Under the pieces are notes generated by a model. It searched no databases. It saw only the letters and a program-made list of their open reading frames with translations, and was not told where the DNA came from. 64,000 bases of DNA from Streptomyces longwoodensis (GTDB lineage: Bacteria > Actinomycetota > Actinomycetes > Streptomycetales > Streptomycetaceae), in the NCBI RefSeq assembly GCF_001514125.1, contig NZ_KQ948553.1, forward strand, positions 124,001 to 188,000. Reading direction: 5' to 3'. The translations under genes and the position numbers were made by a program. Positions 43,956 through 53,235 of the stretch are shown one piece after another (the stretch's first letter is position 1; each line of letters starts with the position of its first letter).

Positions 43956-46484
43956 ATGTTCCGTACCGCCTTGCGCAACGTGCTCGCGCACAAGGCCCGG
44001 CTCCTCATGACCGTGCTCGCCGTGATGCTCGGCGTCGCGTTCGTGTCGGGGACCCTGGTCTTCACCAACACCATCTCCGACGCCTACCAGAAGAGCTCGG
44101 CCAAGGGCTTCGACCAGGTCGACGTCGCCGTACGCCCCCAGGGCGGCAAGGACACCGGCGACACCGTCGGCCGGACGCCCGAGCTGACCGAGGCCCAGCT
44201 GCGCACGAGCGCCCGGGTGCCGGGGGCCGCTTCCGCGATCGGCGTGGTCGACGGCTTCACCGCGCTCGCCGACAAGGACGGCAAGCTCATCGGCGGCGGC
44301 TTCCAGTCGCAGGGCGGGAACTACTGGGGCACCGACGACCCGCGCTACCCGCTGAAGGAGGGCCGGGCCCCGCACGGCGCGCAGGAGGTCGCCATCGACT
44401 CCGAGACCGCGCGGCGCGCGGGCTACGAGGTCGGCGACACCGTGCGGATGTCCGTCGACGGCCCCGTGCTGGCGCCGCGGATCACCGGCGTGTTCACCAC
44501 CGACGATGGCAACGTCGCCGCCGGCGGCAGCCTCGCCCTGTTCGACACACCGACCGCGCAGAAGCTGTTCGGCAAGGCGGGCACCTACGACGAGATCGAC
44601 GTCAAGGCCGCGCCCGGCACCAGCCAGACCGCGCTGAAGGCGGCCCTGGACCGGGCGCTCCCCCGCGCCACCACCGAGACCACCACCGGCGAGCGACTGG
44701 CCGACGACCAGGCCGAACTGATCTCCTCGCAGATGAGCGGGCTGAAGCAGGGCCTGCTGGTGTTCGCCGGCATCGCCCTGTTCGTCGGGACGTTCATCAT
44801 CGCCAACACCTTCACCATGCTGGTGGCCCAGCGCACCAAGGAGCTGGCGCTGCTGCGCGCGGTCGGCGCCTCGCGCCGCCAGGTGACCCGGTCGGTGCTG
44901 ATCGAGGCCTTCGTGGTCGGCACGGTGGCCGGGGTGAGCGGCCTGGTGGCCGGCGTCGGCATCGGCATCGGCCTGCGCTCGCTGATGGGCGGCCTCGGCG
45001 CGACCGTCCCGGACGGGCCGCTGGTGGTCTCGCCCGGCACGGTCGCCACCGCCCTGGTCGTCGGCGTGGTCGTCACCATGCTCGCGGCCTGGCTGCCCGG
45101 CCGGCGCGCCGCGAAGATCCCGCCGGTCGCGGCGATGAGCAGCGTGCACGCCAAGGCGACCACCAAGTCGCTGGTGCTGCGCAACACCCTGGGCGCCCTG
45201 TTCTCCGCGGCCGGCGTCACGGTCGTCCTGTACGCCACCACCCTGTCCGGCTCCGACGGGCAGGCCCCGATGGGCCTCGGCGCGGTGCTGCTGATCATCG
45301 GCGTGTTCATCCTGACGCCGCTGCTGTCCCGTCCGCTGATCGCGGCCGCGGCGCCCCTGCTGCGCGCCTTCGGGGTCTCGGGCCGGCTGGCCCGGCAGAA
45401 CTCGGTGCGCAACCCGCGCCGCACGGCGGCCACCGCGTCCGCGCTGATGATCGGCCTGACCCTGATCACCGGGATGACGGTGATGGCGGGCAGCCTGCAG
45501 AAGTCGATCGACAAGATGGCCTCGGCCGCGATCCGCGCCGACTACGTCGTGTCGATGGCCAACGGCAACGAGCTGTCGCCCGGTGTCGAGCGGACGCTGA
45601 AGGGCACCGACGGCGTGACCACCACCAGCCCGCTGCGCAACGCGCCCTCCCGCATCGACGGGCGCACCGAGTACCTGACCGGCGTGAACGGCTCCGCCAT
45701 CGGCGAGCTGACCGACCTGAAGGTCGACGACGGCTCCTTCACGGTGGGCGGGGACCGGGTCGTCGTCGACCAGGACACCGCCGAGTCCCACGGCTGGAAG
45801 GCCGGTTCGGCGTTCACCGTGCACTACGAGGACGGCAAGGCGCAGCGGCTGACGGTCGCCGGGGTCTACGAGGGCAACGAGCTGATCCACGGCATCATGC
45901 TGGACACCGCCGCGCTCACCCCGCACCAGAGCGACCCGGCCGACATGCAGGTCATGGTGAAGACGTCCGGCGGCGCCTCCGGGGCGACGAAGGACCGGCT
46001 GGAGAAGGCCCTCGGCTCCAACCCGGCCGTCCGGGTGCAGAGCAAGGAGGACCTGTCCGAGGAGATCGCCCAGATGTTCACGCTGATGCTGAACATGCTC
46101 TACGGCCTGCTCGCGATGGCGGTGATCGTGGCGGTGCTGGGCGTCATCAACACCCTCGCGATGTCGGTGTTCGAGCGCTCCCAGGAGATCGGCATGCTGC
46201 GCGCCATCGGGCTGGAGCGCCGCTCGGTGAAGCGGATGGTGCGTCTGGAGTCCCTGGTGATCTCCCTGTTCGGCGGCGTGCTGGGCATCGGCCTGGGCGT
46301 GTTCTTCGGCTGGGCGGCCGGTGAGCTGCTGGGCACCAGGATGGCGACGTACGAGCTGGTACTGCCGTGGGCGCGGATGGCCGCGTTCCTGGCGCTGGCC
46401 GCCGCGGTGGGCGTCCTGGCCGCGCTGTGGCCGGCCCGCAGGGCGGCGCGGCTCAACATGCTCCAGGCGATCAAGGCGGAGTAG
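43956..46484 (+). CDS. FtsX-like ABC permease (842 aa)
   Basis: ATG 43956. The N-terminal helix (RLLMTVLAVMLGVAFVSGTL) is followed by a large periplasmic-type domain, three helices (KQGLLVFAGIALFVGTFIIA region), then a second half with the same layout (LTLITGMTVMAGSLQKSIDK, LLAMAVIVAVLGVINTLAMS, SLFGGVLGIGLGVFFGWAAG). The duplicated FtsX/MacB arrangement of about 840 residues is typical of actinobacterial permeases with an N-terminal partner ATPase. It probably exports a hydrophobic or peptide substrate with the upstream ATP-binding protein. Confidence 0.9.
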   Translation: MFRTALRNVLAHKARLLMTVLAVMLGVAFVSGTLVFTNTISDAYQKSSAKGFDQVDVAVRPQGGKDTGDTVGRTPELTEAQLRTSARVPGAASAIGVVDGFTALADKDGKLIGGGFQSQGGNYWGTDDPRYPLKEGRAPHGAQEVAIDSETARRAGYEVGDTVRMSVDGPVLAPRITGVFTTDDGNVAAGGSLALFDTPTAQKLFGKAGTYDEIDVKAAPGTSQTALKAALDRALPRATTETTTGERLADDQAELISSQMSGLKQGLLVFAGIALFVGTFIIANTFTMLVAQRTKELALLRAVGASRRQVTRSVLIEAFVVGTVAGVSGLVAGVGIGIGLRSLMGGLGATVPDGPLVVSPGTVATALVVGVVVTMLAAWLPGRRAAKIPPVAAMSSVHAKATTKSLVLRNTLGALFSAAGVTVVLYATTLSGSDGQAPMGLGAVLLIIGVFILTPLLSRPLIAAAAPLLRAFGVSGRLARQNSVRNPRRTAATASALMIGLTLITGMTVMAGSLQKSIDKMASAAIRADYVVSMANGNELSPGVERTLKGTDGVTTTSPLRNAPSRIDGRTEYLTGVNGSAIGELTDLKVDDGSFTVGGDRVVVDQDTAESHGWKAGSAFTVHYEDGKAQRLTVAGVYEGNELIHGIMLDTAALTPHQSDPADMQVMVKTSGGASGATKDRLEKALGSNPAVRVQSKEDLSEEIAQMFTLMLNMLYGLLAMAVIVAVLGVINTLAMSVFERSQEIGMLRAIGLERRSVKRMVRLESLVISLFGGVLGIGLGVFFGWAAGELLGTRMATYELVLPWARMAAFLALAAAVGVLAALWPARRAARLNMLQAIKAE

Positions 46485-46568
46485 CCGGGGCGCCGGTCGC
46501 GTGACGCGCGAGGGGGTCCTCGTCCGACGGTCCGACGGACGGGGGCCCCTTCGCGTGCCCGCGCGGAG

Positions 46569-47864
46569 TCAGTTCCAGGTGCGGGCCCGCAGCGGCATCC
46601 CCGAGGCGCCGGACTGCGGGGTCTTCACGGCGAGCACCTGGTTGACGCCGATCTGGTTGCGCTCGAAGGCGAGCGCGGAGGCCGCCATGTACAGGCGCCA
46701 GACCCGGGCCCGTCCGTAGCCGGCGAGCTCCACCGCCCGCTTCCAGTCCGCCTCCAGGTTGGTCACCCAGCGGCGCAGGGTCAGCGCGTAGTGCTCGCGG
46801 ATCGCCTCCACGTCCCGCACCTCGAAGCCGGCGCGTTCCAGCTGGGTGACGGTGGTGCCGACCGGCGCCAGCTCGCCGTCGGGGAAGACGTAGGCGTCGA
46901 TGAACGCGTCGACCTCGTACGTCGACTCGTCCCGCTGGGGGCGGCGGGCGATCTGGTGGTTGAGGAGACGTCCACCGGGCTCGAGCAGGGCGTGGAGGTC
47001 CTGGGCGTACTCCAGGTAGCGGTCGGCGCCGACGTGTTCGGCCATGCCGATCGAGGAGATCGCGTCGAAGGGGCCGTCGGTGACGTCGCGGTAGTCCTGC
47101 ACCCGGATCTCGACGCGGTCGGTCAGGCCCTCCTCGGCGACGCGCTTGCGGGCGTAGGCGGCCTGCTCCTGGGACAGGGTGATGCCGACGACGGAGACCC
47201 CGTGCTCGCGGGCCGCGTGGATCGCCATGGAGCCCCAGCCGCAGCCGACGTCCAGGAGGCGCTGACCGGAGGTCAGGCCGAGCTTGCGGCTGACCAGTTC
47301 GAGCTTGTCGTACTGGGCCTGTTCGAGGGTGGCCCCGGGTTCGGGGGCCGGCCAGTAGGCGCAGGAGTACACCATGGACGGGCCGAGGACCAGTTCGTAG
47401 AAGTCGTTGCCGACGTCGTAGTGGTGGCTGATGGCGCGCCGGTCGGTGCGGCGGGTGTGCAGGTGGCGGGTGCGGCGGACCTCCTCGGCCGGCGGCGCGG
47501 GCGGCAGGGGCGGTCCGGCGAGCCGGAACAGGCCGCGGACCGCGGAGCGCACCTGGGGGTCGCGCAGCGACCGGGCGAGCGTGGGCGCGTCCTCGCCGCG
47601 CTCCCAGATCAGTCCGGAGAGCCGGTCCAGGGCGGTGTAGAGGTCGCCCTCCACGTCCAGGTCGCCCGCCACCCAGGCGCGGGCCAGGCCCAGTTCGCCG
47701 GGCTTGAACAGCAGGCGGCGCAGGGCCCTGCGGTGGCGTACGACCAGCGCCGGGGCGTCGGGCGGACCCGCCTGAGAGCCGTCCCAGGCGTGGATGCGGA
47801 GCGGGAGCGGCGCTCCCAACAACTGTTCGAGCAGGCCCTTCAGCCGCGACGCGGCGTCAGCCAT
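46569..47864 (-). CDS. Cyclopropane-fatty-acid/mycolic-acid synthase (431 aa)
   Basis: ATG 47864 has GGAGGT 7 nt upstream; the GTG at 47873 is less likely. SAM site LLDVGCGWGSMAIHA, then VVGITLSQEQAAYARKRV and VQDYRDVTDGPFDAISSIGM, identify the cyclopropane-fatty-acid synthase family. The N-terminal YDVGNDFYELVLG precedes the catalytic core. It adds a methylene bridge to unsaturated phospholipid acyl chains at the membrane. Convergent to the ABC permease. Confidence 0.92.
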   Translation of the reverse strand: MADAASRLKGLLEQLLGAPLPLRIHAWDGSQAGPPDAPALVVRHRRALRRLLFKPGELGLARAWVAGDLDVEGDLYTALDRLSGLIWERGEDAPTLARSLRDPQVRSAVRGLFRLAGPPLPPAPPAEEVRRTRHLHTRRTDRRAISHHYDVGNDFYELVLGPSMVYSCAYWPAPEPGATLEQAQYDKLELVSRKLGLTSGQRLLDVGCGWGSMAIHAAREHGVSVVGITLSQEQAAYARKRVAEEGLTDRVEIRVQDYRDVTDGPFDAISSIGMAEHVGADRYLEYAQDLHALLEPGGRLLNHQIARRPQRDESTYEVDAFIDAYVFPDGELAPVGTTVTQLERAGFEVRDVEAIREHYALTLRRWVTNLEADWKRAVELAGYGRARVWRLYMAASALAFERNQIGVNQVLAVKTPQSGASGMPLRARTWN

Positions 47865-48017
47865 GGCGCACACCTCCGTGACGAACGATCCCGGATGTCA
47901 GTGACCACGTAAACACCAGGACGCCCGCTGCGCAGTCCCGCATTGGGGTTATGAGTGGGCAAAGAAGGTGTAGATGCCATGTTGTTGGGGCGGCCCCGCG
48001 GAGGCGGCGGGGAACGC

Positions 48018-48059
48018 CGAAGGGGCCGCCCGCACCACGGATGGCGGGCGGCCCCTTCG
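48018..48059 (-). terminator. Terminator of ndh
   Basis: Perfect 16-bp inverted repeat CGAAGGGGCCGCCCGC / GCGGGCGGCCCCTTCG with a 10-nt loop, just downstream of the ndh stop. Confidence 0.75.
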
Positions 48060-48080
48060 AGGGGTCCGGACGACGTCGGG

Positions 48081-49490
48081 TCAGGAGGCCTTGGCGGCTT
48101 CCTCGGCCTTCTCGGTCCTGTCACCGGTGCGGGCGGCCGGGGCCGACGCGACCGGGGCGGGCTTGGCGGCCTCGTAGAACTCCTCGCGCGGCGTCTCCAG
48201 GGCGCCGAGGGAGACGACCTCGCGCTTGAGGAACATGCCGAGCGTCCAGTCGGCGAAGACCCGGATCTTGCGGTTCCAGGTCGGCATGGCCAGACCGTGG
48301 TAGCCGCGGTGCATGTACCAGGCGAGACGGCCCTTGAGCTTGATCTTCATCTTGCCCATGACGATCATCGCGACGCCCTTGTGCAGGCCGAGGCCCGCGA
48401 CCGCGCCCTTGTTGGCGTGGCTGTACTCCTTCTGCGGGAAGCCCCGCATGCCGGAGATCACGTTGTCGCCGAGGACCTTGGCCTGGCGCAGCGCGTGCTG
48501 GGCGTTCGGCGGGCACCAGGCGTTCTCGTTGCCCGCCTTGCGGCCGACGAGGTCCGGGACCTGGGCGTTGTCGCCGGCGGCCCAGATGTAGTCGGTGCCC
48601 TGGACCTGGAGCGTGGCCGCGCAGTCGACGTGTCCGCGGGGACCCAGCGGCAGGCCGTAGCGGGACAGGACCGGGTTGGGCTTGACGCCGGCGGTCCACA
48701 CGATCGTGTTGGAGTCGACCTCGAGGCCGTTCTTCAGCACGACGTGGCCGTCGACGCAGGAGTCCATGGAGGTCGACAGGTAGATCTCGACCCCGCGGCT
48801 CTCCAGGTGGTCCTTGCCGTACTGGCCGAGCTTGGGACCCACCTCGGGGAGGATCTTGTCGGCGGCGTCGACGAGGATGAAGCGCATGTCCTCGCGGGAC
48901 ACGTTCTTGTAGTACTTGGCCGCGTCGCGGGCCATGTCCTCGACCTCACCGACGGTCTCGGCACCGGCGAAGCCGCCGCCGATGAAGACGAAGGTGAGCG
49001 CCTTGCGGCGGATCTCCTCGTCGGTCGTGGAGTCGGCCTTGTCGAGCTGCTCGAGGACGTGGTTGCGCAGGCCGATGGCCTCCTCGACGCCCTTCATGCC
49101 GATGCCCTGCTCGGCGAGGCCGGGGATCGGGAAGGTGCGGGAGACCGCGCCGAGCGCGACGACCAGGTAGTCGAAGGGCAGCTCGTACGCCTCGCCGACC
49201 AGCGGGGCGATCGTGGCGACCTTGCGGTCCTGGTCGATGGTGGTGACCCGGCCGGTGAGCACCTCCGCCTTCGGCAGCACGCGTCGCAGCGGGACGACGA
49301 CGTGGCGCGGGGAGATGTTGCCGGCGGCGGTTTCGGGGAGGAAGGGCTGGTAGGTCATGTACGACCGGGGGTCGACGACCGTGACGGTCGCCTCGCCGTA
49401 GCGCATCTTCTTGAGGATGCGCCGAGCTGCGTACAGGCCTACGTACCCACCGCCTACTACGAGGATCCTGGGACGCTCCGTGGTGCTCAT
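48081..49490 (-). CDS. ndh: Type II NADH dehydrogenase (469 aa)
   Basis: ATG 49490. FAD-binding motif ILVVGGGYVGLYAARRIL at the N-terminus, an NADH-binding FVFIGGGFAGAETVGEVEDM (about 170) and the typical IPGLAEQGIGMKGVEEAIGL give a clear NDH-2 identity. The C-terminal helix (LAWYMHRGYHGLAMPTWNRK) associates with the membrane. It transfers electrons from NADH to menaquinone without pumping protons. A Rex-like operator lies about 320 bp upstream, so redox control is plausible. Confidence 0.93.
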   Translation of the reverse strand: MSTTERPRILVVGGGYVGLYAARRILKKMRYGEATVTVVDPRSYMTYQPFLPETAAGNISPRHVVVPLRRVLPKAEVLTGRVTTIDQDRKVATIAPLVGEAYELPFDYLVVALGAVSRTFPIPGLAEQGIGMKGVEEAIGLRNHVLEQLDKADSTTDEEIRRKALTFVFIGGGFAGAETVGEVEDMARDAAKYYKNVSREDMRFILVDAADKILPEVGPKLGQYGKDHLESRGVEIYLSTSMDSCVDGHVVLKNGLEVDSNTIVWTAGVKPNPVLSRYGLPLGPRGHVDCAATLQVQGTDYIWAAGDNAQVPDLVGRKAGNENAWCPPNAQHALRQAKVLGDNVISGMRGFPQKEYSHANKGAVAGLGLHKGVAMIVMGKMKIKLKGRLAWYMHRGYHGLAMPTWNRKIRVFADWTLGMFLKREVVSLGALETPREEFYEAAKPAPVASAPAARTGDRTEKAEEAAKAS

Positions 49491-50075
49491 GGCATCGAGT
49501 ATCCACCCGGTTGGAGGGGGCACCTCGTGCGCCCCTTCACAAGCTTGTCCAGTGCCTGTGCTACACTCCGCGGCCCCTTTCACCCGGGCCGGGGCGGGCG
49601 ACGGGAACCGTTGTCCGGTACACCCCGTTGTCAATGCCGCGTGAGCTGCCTCTCTGGCGTTCCGAGCGGTCCGTGAGGGAGTGGAAACACCGCCCGGGGC
49701 ACGTGATGCGAAGAGGGCCGTACACCCTCTTCTGAACATGTTCAAAGGGGAGTTCGGGCTCTGGAGGGGTGATCCGAAGGCGCTCGGGGGGTCGTCGCGA
49801 CGGAATTCCTTGTGAAGAACTTCACGAACTTTCCCGACGGCATGTCGCCGGAGCCCCTCGGGACCCCTTCCGCACCCGCTCAGGCGTGGTCCGGCGCGCT
49901 CAACGGAGGCGGCTGACCAGGGGGTATCGGGGCCTCGGAAGGCCCAGCCGGCGTCCCGCGCGCGGGCCGGACGGAGGGGGCGGTCGAGAGCCGCTGGAGA
50001 CCGGCTCAAGACCGGATGGGGCCGGCGGCGGGCCGCCGGCCCCGGTTGCCCCACTCCCGTCCGTGCGGCGCCTGC
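49491..50075. other. Intergenic region between ndh and the PRC-barrel gene
   Basis: 585 bp. No ORF of credible codon use. It holds the Rex-like operator (49810-49827), an 8-bp hairpin GAAGAGGG/CCCTCTTC (49710-49732) and a palindrome GAACATGTTC (49734-49743). Confidence 0.6.
49810..49827. promoter_or_regulatory. Rex-like operator (ROP) upstream of ndh
   Basis: TTGTGAAGAACTTCACGA matches 13 of the 14 fixed positions of the Rex consensus TTGTGAANNNNTTCACAA. Rex senses the NADH/NAD+ ratio and controls respiratory genes in Streptomyces. The site lies about 320 bp from the ndh start, so a long leader or a distant transcription start would be needed. Confidence 0.65.
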
Positions 50076-51023
50076 CTAGGTGCGCCCGTAGCCGCCGTCC
50101 TCGTCGCGGGCGCGGTCCTCGGCGAAGCCGAGTTCCTCGTCGGCCTCGTCGGCGCCGCTCTCGATGCGCTCCTTGCGCACCGTGCCGCGCACGGTCTCCT
50201 GCTCGGTCCGTTCCTCGGTGGTCAGGCGCACCCGCTCCACCGGGACGGCCTCGGTCTCCACGACCGGCCGCTCCTCGTGCAGCACCACCTCGTGCTCGGC
50301 CTCGGTGATGTCCGGGCCGGACAGGGCGGCGTCGCGGTTCTCCTCCGTGATCGGCTCACGGACGATGCGCGCCTCCTCGTGGCGCACCGGGACCGTGCGC
50401 TCCTCCTCCTCGGTGACCACGTACTTGACCAGCCGGGCGCGGCCGGCCTCACGGCGCTCGACGCCCACGTGCATCCGCTCCTCGGAGCGCGTCATGGCGT
50501 CGTCGGCCGTGCCCATGCCCGGCCGGGCGCCGACGTCGGCCCCCGCGGTGCCCGCGGTGCCCGCCATGCCGGCGGCCCCTGCCGCGCCGGCGGTGCCACC
50601 CGTCATGCCGGGCCGGTCCGCGTCCGCGGCCATGTCCGGCCCCATGCCCTCGTCATGGGTCAAGCCGCCCTCGCCGGACTCGCCGGCCCGCGCCCAGGAC
50701 ATGTCCCAGTCGATGCCGTAGTACTCGTAGAGCCGGTGCTCCTCGTCCTCCGACAAGTGACCGCCGCTGTCGACGTCGACGTTCGGGGCGTCCTTGACCT
50801 TGCTCTTGGAGTACGGGACTTCCACGTGGTCCTCCACCACCCGGGCATCACGCACGGGGACGAAGGACTCGTTGCTGCCGAACAAGCCGGTCTTCACCGA
50901 CACCCACTCCGGCGCGCCGGTCGTGTCGTCGAGGAAGACGTGCTTGGCGTCCCCGATCTTGTGCCCCTCCTCGTCCATGACGGGGTGATCCAGGACGGAT
51001 GCGATCTGCTCTCTACGGATCAT
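50076..51023 (-). CDS. PRC-barrel / DUF2382 stress protein (315 aa)
   Basis: ATG 51023. The N-terminal 100 residues are a PRC-barrel (HPVMDEEGHKIGDAKHVFLD, WVSVKTGLFGSNESFVPVRD). A Gly/Ala-rich linker (about 140-170) is followed by the DUF2382/YsnF-type domain (KYVVTEEEERTVPVRHEEAR, PVVETEAVPVERVRLTTEER). Such proteins are abundant stress proteins of actinobacteria of unclear biochemical role. Convergent to nothing; upstream is a chromosomal toxin-antitoxin pair on the plus strand. Confidence 0.88.
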   Translation of the reverse strand: MIRREQIASVLDHPVMDEEGHKIGDAKHVFLDDTTGAPEWVSVKTGLFGSNESFVPVRDARVVEDHVEVPYSKSKVKDAPNVDVDSGGHLSEDEEHRLYEYYGIDWDMSWARAGESGEGGLTHDEGMGPDMAADADRPGMTGGTAGAAGAAGMAGTAGTAGADVGARPGMGTADDAMTRSEERMHVGVERREAGRARLVKYVVTEEEERTVPVRHEEARIVREPITEENRDAALSGPDITEAEHEVVLHEERPVVETEAVPVERVRLTTEERTEQETVRGTVRKERIESGADEADEELGFAEDRARDEDGGYGRT

Positions 51024-51150
51024 GGTTCGGCCACCCTTCTCGTGGAGCCTGTACGGGCCGGGTAGACCTCTACGGAAGGGGCAAAACAGGTCAATTGTTG
51101 CGAATCACTCAGGACTGCTCGCGAACACCACTCGCTGGATCCCAGGCATG

Positions 51151-51180
51151 TGTACACGGCAACGCGTACACTGGCCTCAT
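51151..51180 (+). promoter_or_regulatory. Leaderless promoter and operator of the antitoxin
   Basis: The inverted repeat GTGTAC-N10-GTACAC ends at the -10 TACACT (51167-51172), 6 nt before the ATG at 51179. Typical autoregulated antitoxin operator. Confidence 0.65.
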
Positions 51181-51451
51181 GACTGAGAACACCGTGACCG
51201 TACGGGAAGCCCGCGCGCACCTCGCCGACCACATCAACCGGGCCGAGGAAGGCGTTCCGACCGTCATCACGCGCAACGGTGCTCCCGTGGCGGCCGTGGT
51301 CCCGATCGCGGACTTCGAGGCGCTGGAGGAAGCGGCCGACGTCATGCTGGCGCGCGAAGCCGAAGCGGTCCTCGCCGAAGGCGGTCCCACCGTGACGATG
51401 GCGGAACTGCTGGCAGACCTGTTCACCGAACGGGACGGCGAGGCCGCGTGA
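51179..51451 (+). CDS. Phd/YefM-family antitoxin (90 aa)
   Basis: ATG 51179, leaderless behind TACACT. Sequence VTVREARAHLADHINRAEEG then VPTVITRNGAPVAAVVPIAD is the Phd/YefM fold, with a helical C-terminal toxin-binding part (FEALEEAADVMLAREAEAVL). It represses its promoter and blocks the RelE toxin whose gene overlaps by 4 nt. Confidence 0.9.
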   Translation: MTENTVTVREARAHLADHINRAEEGVPTVITRNGAPVAAVVPIADFEALEEAADVMLAREAEAVLAEGGPTVTMAELLADLFTERDGEAA

Positions 51452-51717
51452 AGTACGCCTTCCGGTTCACCGCGGCGGCGCAGCGGCAGCTCCGGGCCAT
51501 CAGCCGGCCCGACGCCATGCGCATCCTGGCCGCGCTGACCGCGCTCGGTGACGACCCGTACCGCCAGGACGCCGACGTCAAGAAGCTCACCGGCCCGTCC
51601 GGACTCTACCGGCTCCGGGTCGGGAGCTACCGGGTCGCCTACCAGATCAACGACGGTGAACTCGTCGTCCTCGTCGTCAAGGTGGGCGACCGGCGGGACG
51701 TGTACCGCAACCTGTAG
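51448..51717 (+). CDS. RelE-family toxin (89 aa)
   Basis: GTG 51448 overlaps the antitoxin stop (GTGA). RelE signature: AAQRQLRAISRPDAMRILAA, KKLTGPSGLYRLRVGSYRVA, LVVLVVKVGDRRDVY. RelE-type toxins cut mRNA on the ribosome; the conserved basic residues and the final R-x-x-V-Y are present. Completes the toxin-antitoxin pair with the upstream gene. Confidence 0.9.
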   Translation: MKYAFRFTAAAQRQLRAISRPDAMRILAALTALGDDPYRQDADVKKLTGPSGLYRLRVGSYRVAYQINDGELVVLVVKVGDRRDVYRNL

Positions 51718-51721
51718 GCGG

Positions 51722-52663
51722 TCAGGCCAAGGACCAGCCGATCCCGTCGAGGATGTCGTGCTCGCTCACCACGACCTCCTCCGCGCCGATCCGGTCCATG
51801 ATCGACAGCAGGACCAGCGCACCGGCGCCGATGACGTCGACGCGGCCCGGGTGCATGGAGGGCACGGCCGCACGCTCGGCGTGGGTGGAGTGCAGCAGCC
51901 GCTCGGTGATCTCGCGGACCCGGTCGCGGGAGACGACGGAGTGGTGGATGCGGGCGGAGTCGTATTCCGGCAGGTCCTGGGCGATGGCCGAGACCGTGGT
52001 GACCGAGCCCGCCAGGCCCACCAGCGTGCGGGCCTCGTGCAGCGGGACCGTCCGCTCGGCGAGGTCCAGGGCCGCCTCGATGTCGGCGCGCATCGCCGCG
52101 ACCTGCTCCTCGGTCGGCGGGTCGGTCACCGCCCCGTCGACCACCAGGTGCCGCTCGGTCATCCGCACGCAGCCGACGTCCACGGAGCGGGCGGCCCGCA
52201 CGCGGTCGTCGCCGACGACGAACTCGGTGGACCCGCCGCCGATGTCCACCACCAGGTAGGGCTTGGCCAGGTCGTCGCGGCCGGTCAGCTCCTTGGTGGC
52301 GCCCGTGAAGGAGAACGCGGCCTCCTGGTCGCCGGTGATGACCTCGGGCTCGACGCCCAGGATGTCCAGGACGCCCCGCACGAACTCGTCGCGGTTCTCG
52401 GCGTCCCGGGAGGCGGAGGTGGCCACGAAGCGCAGGCGCTCCGCCCCGTGCTCCTTGATCACCGCCGCGTACTCGCGGCACGCGGCGAAGGTGCGCTCCA
52501 GCGCCTCGGGCGCGAGGCGGCCGGTCCGGTCGACGCCCTGGCCGAGCCGCACGATCGTCATGCGCCGGTCCAGATCGGTCAGTTCGCCGGTCTCCGGGTG
52601 CGCGTCGGCGACGAGCAGCCGGATGGAGTTCGTACCGCAGTCGATGGCGGCGACGCGGGTCAT
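51722..52663 (-). CDS. Ppx/GppA-type exopolyphosphatase (313 aa)
   Basis: ATG 52663 overlaps the upstream stop. The ASKHA phosphate site VAAIDCGTNSIRLLVADAHP and the second motif VVDIGGGSTEFVVGDDRV are the Ppx/GppA hallmarks; LVGLAGSVTTVSAIAQDLPE is the third. Hydrolyses polyphosphate or pppGpp. Short single-domain form (313 aa) as in most actinobacteria. Coupled to the DUF501 gene. Confidence 0.92.
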   Translation of the reverse strand: MTRVAAIDCGTNSIRLLVADAHPETGELTDLDRRMTIVRLGQGVDRTGRLAPEALERTFAACREYAAVIKEHGAERLRFVATSASRDAENRDEFVRGVLDILGVEPEVITGDQEAAFSFTGATKELTGRDDLAKPYLVVDIGGGSTEFVVGDDRVRAARSVDVGCVRMTERHLVVDGAVTDPPTEEQVAAMRADIEAALDLAERTVPLHEARTLVGLAGSVTTVSAIAQDLPEYDSARIHHSVVSRDRVREITERLLHSTHAERAAVPSMHPGRVDVIGAGALVLLSIMDRIGAEEVVVSEHDILDGIGWSLA

Positions 52664-53214
52664 CGGGCCTCCCCCTGGGCGGGCTGGTCGGTGGTCTGCC
52701 GGTCGGGCGCCACGCAGCTGCCCTTGCGCCACCACTCCGGCAGCATGGCCAGCGCCTCGTCGCCCAGCGGGTTCACCCCGGGGCCCGCGGCCAGCGCGTG
52801 CGCGACCAGGACGTGCAGGCACTTCACCCGGTCCGGCATGCCGCCGGCGCTGGGGAAGCCCTTCAGCTCCTCGATCTCGTCGCGGCGCCCGATGTAGTCC
52901 TCGTGCGCGGCACGGTAGGCGGCGGCGAGCCCGGGATCGGTGCCGAGCCGCTCGGTCATCTCCTTCATCACGCCGTTGGCCTCCAGCGTGCCGATGGCGG
53001 AGTTCGCCCGGGGGCACGTCAGGTAGTACAGCGTCGGGAAGGGCGTGCCGTCGGGCAGGCGGGGCGCCGTCTCCACGACGTCCGGGCTGCCGCAGGGGCA
53101 GCGGTGCGCGATGGCGCGCAGCCCGCGCGGCGGACGCCCGAGCTGCTGCTTGAAGGCCTCGACGTCCGCGTCGGTGGGCTCGGTGCGCGGCGTGGTCGGC
53201 GGGGGCGTTTCCAT
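52660..53214 (-). CDS. DUF501-family protein (184 aa)
   Basis: ATG 53214. Conserved blocks RCPCGSPDVVETAPRLPDGT, FPTLYYLTCPRANSAIGTLE, YRAAHEDYIGRRDEI and HVLVAHALAAGPGVNPLGDE match DUF501, which in actinobacteria always sits next to Ppx and the cell-division gene divIC. Function unknown. Confidence 0.9.
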   Translation of the reverse strand: METPPPTTPRTEPTDADVEAFKQQLGRPPRGLRAIAHRCPCGSPDVVETAPRLPDGTPFPTLYYLTCPRANSAIGTLEANGVMKEMTERLGTDPGLAAAYRAAHEDYIGRRDEIEELKGFPSAGGMPDRVKCLHVLVAHALAAGPGVNPLGDEALAMLPEWWRKGSCVAPDRQTTDQPAQGEAR

Positions 53215-53235
53215 GCTTCGGGGTGTGTCTCTCTG

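Noticed and set aside
43731..45926. 731-aa minus-strand frame opposite the FtsX permease
   Set aside because: Antisense shadow with Gln/His/Arg-rich, low-complexity composition; the permease frame on the plus strand has clear membrane helices and a partner ATPase.
46485..46568. Rho-independent terminator between the ABC permease and the fatty-acid synthase
   Set aside because: GC-rich repeats (GTCCGACGGTCCGACGGAC) are present but do not form one clean stem; left out of the feature list.
49491..50075. Plus-strand gene 49769-50308
   Set aside because: Arg/Pro/Gly-rich shadow over the intergenic region and the 3' end of the PRC-barrel gene; no ribosome site or family features.
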